The notes under the pieces: model-generated | Seen by the model: the letters and a program-made list of their open reading frames with translations, nothing else | Database searches by the model: none | What the model was told of the DNA's origin: nothing | Assembly (NCBI GenBank): GCA_937960725.1 | Contig: CALGOY010000117.1 | Coordinates: 1-11,577 of the forward strand | DNA length: 11,577 nt | Source of the DNA: an uncultured Bacillota bacterium | GTDB taxonomy: Bacteria; Bacillota; Clostridia; Caldicoprobacterales; UBA3941 | Reading direction: 5' to 3' | Position numbers and translations under genes: made by a program | Shown: positions 6,186-11,577 of the stretch, piece by piece | Numbering within the stretch: position 1 is the stretch's first letter | Layout of the letters: each line of letters starts with the position of its first letter

Positions 6186-6417
6186 GCAGCATGCCCTATA
6201 CTTTAGTCGGATACTGAAACAAGAGGGTTACGAGGCACAGATGATATCTACTCCTAAAGGCATATCCATCGGCTGTGGCTTATCCCTGCGATTTTCACCC
6301 CATAAAATAAATGAAATTATGCAGGTATATAAGCGCAACAAGGTACCGATTGTGGGTTTTTATCTAATAGAGAAATATGGTAACATCACTCAATTAAAAA
6401 GAATAAATTGCCACTGA
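6151..6417 (+). CDS. DUF3343 protein (putative Se/S carrier-like)
   Basis: This 88-residue protein belongs to the DUF3343 group, proposed in annotations to be a selenium or sulfur carrier. Typical features are the first strand and helix (SFAVVAFRSRQHALYF), a lysine/proline stretch (STPKGIS) and the conserved cysteine in GCGLSLRF (Cys42), the likely persulfide or selenide carrier. A second cysteine lies at the C-terminus (Cys87). No alternative in-frame start exists before the stop at 6115, so ATG 6151 is the start, although the nearest GGGAGG (6132-6137) is about 13 bases away and suits the ATG at 6144 better. A second purine-rich site, AAGGAGG, is at 6116. It is divergently paired with the cysteine desulfurase, whose persulfide it could receive. 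The role is inferred from family context. Confidence 0.82.
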   Translation: MESFAVVAFRSRQHALYFSRILKQEGYEAQMISTPKGISIGCGLSLRFSPHKINEIMQVYKRNKVPIVGFYLIEKYGNITQLKRINCH

Positions 6418-6422
6418 TAGCT

Positions 6423-6463
6423 ATCTGCTGGAGAGCTTAGTTGCTTTCTCAGCGGATATTTTT
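6423..6463 (+). terminator. intrinsic terminator after DUF3343
   Basis: The arms ATCTGCTGGAGAGC (6423-6436) and GCTTTCTCAGCGGAT (6443-6457) pair over about 14 bases with two wobbles and one bulge, followed by ATTTTT. Confidence 0.75.
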
Positions 6464-6466
6464 CAT

Positions 6467-6489
6467 ATTCTATAACATTTATATAGAAT
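6467..6489. repeat. AT-only inverted repeat
   Basis: ATTCTATA (6467-6474) and TATAGAAT (6482-6489) are perfect 8-base complements with a 7-base loop, followed by a T-rich stretch. It could be a weak backup terminator or an operator; the stem is entirely AT except for one pair. Confidence 0.4.
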
Positions 6490-6530
6490 TTTTATAATTT
6501 TATTCCATAAGATAAATCAAGAGCAAAAAA

Positions 6531-6570
6531 TTGCTGCTTTAACCCTGGTAGTATAATCTTGTAGTATAAT
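6531..6570 (+). promoter_or_regulatory. promoter region of endonuclease III with duplicated -10
   Basis: GTAGTATAAT occurs twice, at 6548-6557 and 6561-6570, giving two TATAAT hexamers 13 bases apart. TTGCTG (6531-6536) is a possible -35 with a short 15-base spacer to the first. The exact start point is uncertain, but promoter activity here is likely. Confidence 0.5.
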
Positions 6571-6627
6571 ATAATAGATAAAGTGGACAAGCGTCAGGAC
6601 AAAATAGCACAAAGAGAGGAAATATCC

Positions 6628-7263
6628 ATGAATATTCATGATAGTGAAAGGATCAAAAGTATTTTAGAATTGTTGGAGAAGCATTATTATGATGCAAAGC
6701 CGGGGTTAAATTTTGAAAACCCTTTTCAGCTGCTTATTGCTACTATATTATCCGCCCAATGCACCGACAAACAAGTTAATAAGGTAACGCCTAATTTATT
6801 TGCCAAGTACAAAAAACCAGAGGATTTTGCGAAGTTAAAGCCGGAGGAGCTGGAAGAGGATATAAGAAGTTGCGGTTTTTATAGAACTAAAAGCCGCAAT
6901 ATAATTGAAACATGCAAGATATTGGTAGAGAAATATGATGGGCAAGTACCTGCTGACATAGAATTGCTACAACAGCTGCCAGGCGTAGGCCGCAAGACAG
7001 CCAATGTCGTTGCTAGCAATGCCTTTGGCATAGATGCTATTGCAGTAGATACCCATGTATTTAGGGTATCAAATCGCCTTGGCTTAGCCAATGCCAATAC
7101 GGTAGAAAAAACTGAAAAACAGCTGATGGATAATATTCCAAAGAAAAAATGGTCAGAGGCACACCACTGGCTTATTCAGCATGGACGGAAAATATGTACT
7201 GCTCGAAGGCCCAAATGTGATGAGTGTTTTCTAACCCCCTACTGCCTCTACTATAATAAATAA
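6628..7263 (+). CDS. nth: endonuclease III (DNA glycosylase/AP lyase)
   Basis: This base-excision repair enzyme removes oxidised pyrimidines and cleaves at abasic sites. Although the frame is open to a GTG at 6583, ATG 6628 follows AGAGAGGA (6613-6620) and gives the usual 211-residue length. The helix-hairpin-helix motif LPGVGRKTANVV carries the catalytic Lys123, and VDTHVFR carries the catalytic Asp141. The C-terminus has the four cysteines of the [4Fe-4S] cluster in the normal spacing C-x6-C-x2-C-x5-C (Cys190, 197, 200, 206). The conserved LLIATILSAQCTD is also present. Everything needed for activity is intact. It has its own promoter region. No obvious terminator follows, so some transcription may run into the next gene. 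Confidence 0.95.
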   Translation: MNIHDSERIKSILELLEKHYYDAKPGLNFENPFQLLIATILSAQCTDKQVNKVTPNLFAKYKKPEDFAKLKPEELEEDIRSCGFYRTKSRNIIETCKILVEKYDGQVPADIELLQQLPGVGRKTANVVASNAFGIDAIAVDTHVFRVSNRLGLANANTVEKTEKQLMDNIPKKKWSEAHHWLIQHGRKICTARRPKCDECFLTPYCLYYNK

Positions 7264-7288
7264 TATAAGCCTATATTTTTAACCTGCG

Positions 7289-7318
7289 TTGTGTTAAAAT
7301 AAAATCATTAAGTATTAT
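7289..7318 (+). promoter_or_regulatory. promoter for the P-loop/Asp23-nfnAB-ogg operon
   Basis: TTGTGT (7289-7294), an 18-base spacer and TATTAT (7313-7318). An inverted repeat, TTTTAAC (7277-7283) with GTTAAAA (7293-7299), overlaps the -35 and could be an operator. Confidence 0.5.
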
Positions 7319-7351
7319 GAGTTTTTATTAGCTTTGGGGAGAGCGATTGAA

Positions 7352-8188
7352 TTGAAAATACATGCATTGATCGGTCCCAGTGGTACAGGTAAAAGCTATA
7401 GGGCGGCTAATCTTGCCAATGATTTGGGAATTTCCTATATTATTGACGATGGCCTGTTAATTAAGGGGAGTAAAGTTGTTGCTGGAAAATCAGCTAAAAA
7501 AGAAGCTACCCGGATAGCTTCTATTCGCAGGGCTTTGTTTATGGATCCGGTTCACGCGGCGGATGTTAAAAATGCAATTGATAGACTCCAGCCGGAATCC
7601 ATCCTTATATTAGGGACCTCAGACAGCATGGTAGATAAAATTGTTGAAAATTTAGGTTTGCCTAAGGTTGATGGAATTACAAGAATTGAGGATATTGCCA
7701 CAGAAGAGGAAATTGCAATAGCCCGTAAAAATAGGGTGGAACAGGGAAAGCATGTTATCCCTGTGCCAACTCTTGAAATCAGGAAAGACTTTTCCGGATA
7801 TTTTATAGATCCACTGAGAATATTCAAAAAGGTGGGGAAAGGGAAGCAAAGGATAGAAACCCTAGAGAAAACAGTAGTTCGCCCGACTTTTAGCTATATG
7901 GGTAAATTTTTTATATCCGATTCTGCCATCGAAGCTATTGCAAGCTACAACGCTAAAAATACAAAAGGAGTATATAAGGTATTAAAGGCCCGTGCAATCA
8001 GTGTAACCGATGGCGTAGTAATATATGTTGATATCGTAGTTTATTATGGGGTCAAGATCCACGAAGTTATGGCCAATGTTCAAAAAAAAATTCAGGAAGA
8101 TGTAGATAGGTTGACAGCGATTAATGTCTTGCAAGTCAATGTATTGACTAAGGGGATTGTCATGCAGTCGCAAAGCGATAGCGTGTAA
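7352..8188 (+). CDS. P-loop NTPase fused to an Asp23/Gls24 domain
   Basis: This is a 278-residue protein with a TTG start at 7352. GGGGAGAG (7336-7343) is 8 bases upstream and fits it better than the earlier TTG at 7334, which lies within that site. Residues 8-15 (GPSGTGKS) are a clear Walker A motif right at the N-terminus (MKIHALIGPSGTGKSYRAAN), so this part should bind ATP or GTP. A strand ILILG (84-88) may be the Walker B strand but lacks a clear acidic residue. Residues about 180-270 form an Asp23/Gls24 (DUF322) domain: GKFFISDSAIEAIASY, GVYKVLKARAISVTDGV, then YYGVKIHEVMANVQKKI and VNVLTKGIV. That domain is known from membrane-associated alkaline-shock proteins. The linker (about 115-175) is charged. 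It heads an operon with nfnA (28 bases away), nfnB and ogg. The domain call is firm; the role of the fusion is unknown. Confidence 0.85.
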   Translation: MKIHALIGPSGTGKSYRAANLANDLGISYIIDDGLLIKGSKVVAGKSAKKEATRIASIRRALFMDPVHAADVKNAIDRLQPESILILGTSDSMVDKIVENLGLPKVDGITRIEDIATEEEIAIARKNRVEQGKHVIPVPTLEIRKDFSGYFIDPLRIFKKVGKGKQRIETLEKTVVRPTFSYMGKFFISDSAIEAIASYNAKNTKGVYKVLKARAISVTDGVVIYVDIVVYYGVKIHEVMANVQKKIQEDVDRLTAINVLQVNVLTKGIVMQSQSDSV

Positions 8189-8216
8189 TTGCTGTATTTA
8201 AAGGGAGGTATTCTCA

Positions 8217-9056
8217 ATGTATGAAATAATTGAAAAAAGAGAGCTGGCCCCTGGCATTAAACTCATGAAGGTTAAGGCGCCTTTAGTTGCAAAAAAGGCA
8301 AGGCCAGGACAGTTTATTATTCTTCGGGTAATGGAAGAAGGAGAGAGGATTCCGCTGACAATTGCCGACTATGATAGGGAAGAAGGTTGGGTATCTATAA
8401 TATTCCAAGAAGTGGGATTTACTACTAAAGCCCTAGGCATGTTAGAGCAGGGGGATAGCATATTAGATTTTGCAGGCCCTCTTGGCCGGGCGTCTGACCT
8501 AGATGGAAGGCAGCGGGTTCTTTGCATAGGGGGAGGAGTAGGAGTAGCTCCTTTATACCCTCAGGTTAAATATCTTCACGAGCAAGGAACTCATGTGGAT
8601 GTCATAATCGGAGCTCGGAGTAAGGAATACATAATTTTAGAAGACGAAATGAGAAAATTAAGCAAAAATATGTATATCTCTACAGACGATGGCTCCTATG
8701 GTTATAAGGGATTTGTAACCTATGTTTTGAAAGATTTAATAAAGCAGGGAAATAAATACGATGAAGTAATAGCCATAGGGCCTTTGATTATGATGAAATC
8801 AGTTTCCCAAATTACTAAAGAGCACAATATTCCTACTACCGTAAGTCTAAACCCCATAATGATAGATGGGACAGGCATGTGTGGTGGATGTAGGGTTTCA
8901 GTAGGCGGGGAGATTAAATATGCCTGTGTAGACGGCCCTGAATTCGACGGCCATCTAGTGGATTTCGATGAAGCCATGAGACGGCAGCAGATGTATAGGA
9001 ATGAAGAAAAAAGGGCTGAGCACGAATGTAGACTGTATAAGGGGGCATATGAGTAA
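8217..9056 (+). CDS. nfnA: NADH-dependent ferredoxin:NADP+ oxidoreductase, small subunit
   Basis: This is the 279-residue FAD and [2Fe-2S] subunit of the electron-bifurcating NfnAB transhydrogenase, which couples reduced ferredoxin and NADH to NADP+ reduction in the cytoplasm. It resembles the electron-transfer subunit of dihydroorotate dehydrogenase (PyrK) and the SudB protein. Visible features are the FAD-binding barrel with RIPLTIADYD, the NAD-binding GGGVGVAPLYPQ (105-116), and the cluster motif DGTGMCGGCRV with Cys222, Cys225 and, further on, Cys237 in KYACVDGPEFD. The extended C-terminus (GPEFDGHLVDFDEAM) is characteristic of the NfnA/SudB type and not of PyrK. The ribosome binding site GGGAGGT (8203-8209) is 7 bases before the ATG. 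The stop TAA overlaps the nfnB ATG by one base, so the two subunits are translationally coupled. Confidence 0.92.
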   Translation: MYEIIEKRELAPGIKLMKVKAPLVAKKARPGQFIILRVMEEGERIPLTIADYDREEGWVSIIFQEVGFTTKALGMLEQGDSILDFAGPLGRASDLDGRQRVLCIGGGVGVAPLYPQVKYLHEQGTHVDVIIGARSKEYIILEDEMRKLSKNMYISTDDGSYGYKGFVTYVLKDLIKQGNKYDEVIAIGPLIMMKSVSQITKEHNIPTTVSLNPIMIDGTGMCGGCRVSVGGEIKYACVDGPEFDGHLVDFDEAMRRQQMYRNEEKRAEHECRLYKGAYE

Positions 9057-10447
9057 TGGCGCTTATATTAAAAAAGACACCTATGAGAGAACAGGCACCG
9101 GATAAAAGGAGGCATAATTTTAAAGAAGTAGCTTTAGGCTATACTTTAGAAGAGGCAAGAACCGAAGCAAAAAGATGTCTTCAATGCAAAAAGCCTTTGT
9201 GTGTAGAAGGATGTCCGGTGAACGTACAAATTCCCCATTTTATAAAATGTATTGCCGATGGGGATATTAAAGAGGCTTTGAGAATAATAAAAGAAACGAA
9301 CAATCTTCCTGCTATCTGTGGGCGAGTTTGTCCGCAGGAGGAGCAGTGTGAATCCAAGTGCATTCTGGGTAGAAAGGGAGAGCCGGTAGCTATTGGCCGG
9401 TTGGAGAGATTTGCAGCAGACTACATGATGGAGCAAGAAGAAGATCAGCAAGTGCCCGAGATGGCAAAGCGAGACAAGAAGATTGCCATCGTAGGCAGTG
9501 GACCTGCTGGATTGACGGCAGCTGCAGATTTGGCTAAGCTCGGCTATGATGTTACAGTATTTGAAGCATTTCATGAGCCAGGGGGGGTTTTGGTTTACGG
9601 GATTCCTGAATTTAGGTTGCCCAAATCCCTCGTAAGAAAAGAAATAGATGGGTTAAAAAAGCTGGGGGTTAAATTTGAAACCAATGTTATTATAGGGAAA
9701 ACTATAACTATAGATGAGCTATTGGACAATGGATATGAGGCAGTTTTTATAGGGACCGGTGCAGGCCTGCCTAAATTTATGAATATCCCCGGGGAAAATT
9801 TAAACGGCGTATACTCAGCCAATGAATATCTAACCCGAATCAATTTGATGAAAGCCTATGATTTTCCAAATAGTCATACCCCTATAAAACAAGGCAAAAA
9901 AGTAGCTGTTGTTGGGGGAGGAAATGTAGCCATGGATGCAGCAAGGAGCGCGCTGCGCCTTGGGGCAGAGGAGGTCCATATTATATACAGGCGCTCTGAA
10001 GAAGAGATGCCTGCTAGAGAGGAAGAGGTTCACCATGCCAAAGAGGAAGGGATTATATTTGACGTTTTGACTAATCCCGTGGAAATTTTAGGACAGGATG
10101 GCTGGGTAACCGGTATAAAATGCATAAGGATGGAATTGGGAGAGCCTGATGAATCCGGAAGGCGAAGACCTATACCGATAGAAGGTTCGGAGTTTGTAAT
10201 GGATATAGATACTGTAATTATTGCTATAGGAACTAGCCCTAATCCCCTTATTAAATCTACTACCAAGGATCTAGCTGTATATCCTTGGGGAGGAATAATT
10301 ATAGATGAGGAAACTGGAGCTACCAGTAAGGATAGGGTGTACGCTGGAGGAGATGCAGTAACTGGTGCAGCAACTGTCATATTAGCAATGGGGGCTGGGA
10401 AGAGAGCTGCAAAAGCTATACATGAAAAGCTCAGTAGAGGAGAATAG
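9056..10447 (+). CDS. nfnB: NADH-dependent ferredoxin:NADP+ oxidoreductase, large subunit (GltD-like)
   Basis: This 463-residue subunit is often annotated as homotetrameric NADPH-dependent glutamate synthase (gltA) from its likeness to the glutamate synthase small subunit. Next to nfnA it is the large NfnB subunit. The N-terminal domain holds two cysteine groups for [4Fe-4S] clusters: C41-x2-C44-x4-C49-x3-C53 and C88-x3-C92-x5-C98-x3-C102. An FAD-binding GSGPAG (147-152) with the following EPGGVLVYGIPEFRLPK is typical of the family and is where bifurcation takes place. A nucleotide-binding VVGGGNVAMDAARSA (285-299) and the FAD-binding end VYAGGDAVTGAATVILAMG (428-446) complete it. No glutaminase or large glutamate synthase subunit is encoded nearby, which argues for Nfn over glutamate synthesis. 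AAGGGGG (9039-9045) inside nfnA is the ribosome binding site. Confidence 0.93.
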   Translation: MALILKKTPMREQAPDKRRHNFKEVALGYTLEEARTEAKRCLQCKKPLCVEGCPVNVQIPHFIKCIADGDIKEALRIIKETNNLPAICGRVCPQEEQCESKCILGRKGEPVAIGRLERFAADYMMEQEEDQQVPEMAKRDKKIAIVGSGPAGLTAAADLAKLGYDVTVFEAFHEPGGVLVYGIPEFRLPKSLVRKEIDGLKKLGVKFETNVIIGKTITIDELLDNGYEAVFIGTGAGLPKFMNIPGENLNGVYSANEYLTRINLMKAYDFPNSHTPIKQGKKVAVVGGGNVAMDAARSALRLGAEEVHIIYRRSEEEMPAREEEVHHAKEEGIIFDVLTNPVEILGQDGWVTGIKCIRMELGEPDESGRRRPIPIEGSEFVMDIDTVIIAIGTSPNPLIKSTTKDLAVYPWGGIIIDEETGATSKDRVYAGGDAVTGAATVILAMGAGKRAAKAIHEKLSRGE

Positions 10448-10449
10448 CT

Positions 10450-11577
<1,128 letters not shown>

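Noticed and set aside
9146..9574. 142-residue minus-strand open frame inside nfnB
   Set aside because: It is a shadow of nfnB, whose cofactor motifs are conserved throughout this stretch.
9056..10447. glutamate synthase small subunit for ammonia assimilation
   Set aside because: There is no large subunit nearby, and the adjacent nfnA with one-base overlap supports NfnB instead.

Overview
The window reads as chromosomal DNA of an AT-rich, anaerobic Firmicute of the class Clostridia. The evidence is strong GGAGG-type ribosome binding sites, frequent GTG/TTG starts, an electron-bifurcating NfnAB pair, a TM1266-type [FeFe]-hydrogenase regulator, an ECF transporter S component, and intrinsic terminators at convergent gene ends. 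No tRNA, rRNA, CRISPR array, insertion sequence or phage gene is visible. The species cannot be named from the sequence alone.

Layout. (1) 1-161 is the C-terminal end of a Y-family DNA polymerase (DinB type). An 87-residue orphan gene and a terminator follow. (2) 551-3229 is a plus-strand unit with a good promoter: a membrane MASE3-like/SpoIIE-type PP2C phosphatase, a TM1266-family regulator and an ECF S component, closed by a hairpin that also serves the converging gene. (3) 3236-4849 is an uncharacterised locus. On the minus strand a 44-residue two-hydrophobic-segment microprotein precedes a 351-residue single-pass membrane protein built from degenerate helical repeats. Divergent from it is a 74-residue soluble protein with a similar helical motif. 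(4) 4911-6417 holds a cysteine desulfurase-family enzyme and a divergent DUF3343 (proposed Se/S carrier-like) gene, which points to sulfur or selenium trafficking. (5) 6628-7263 is endonuclease III. (6) 7352-11334 is a tight plus-strand operon: a P-loop NTPase fused to an Asp23/Gls24 domain, nfnA, nfnB (start overlaps nfnA stop) and an OGG1-like 8-oxoguanine glycosylase. (7) 11424-end is the start of IMP dehydrogenase (guaB) with its own promoter.

Functional threads. Base-excision repair (nth, ogg) and translesion synthesis (dinB) cluster around redox and Fe-S biology (NfnAB, the Fe-S enzyme Nth, the cysteine desulfurase, the hydrogenase-type regulator). The parts least explained by known biology are the 44/351/74-residue locus and the P-loop-Asp23 fusion heading the nfnAB-ogg operon. 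All functional calls come from reading motifs by eye; no database search was run.
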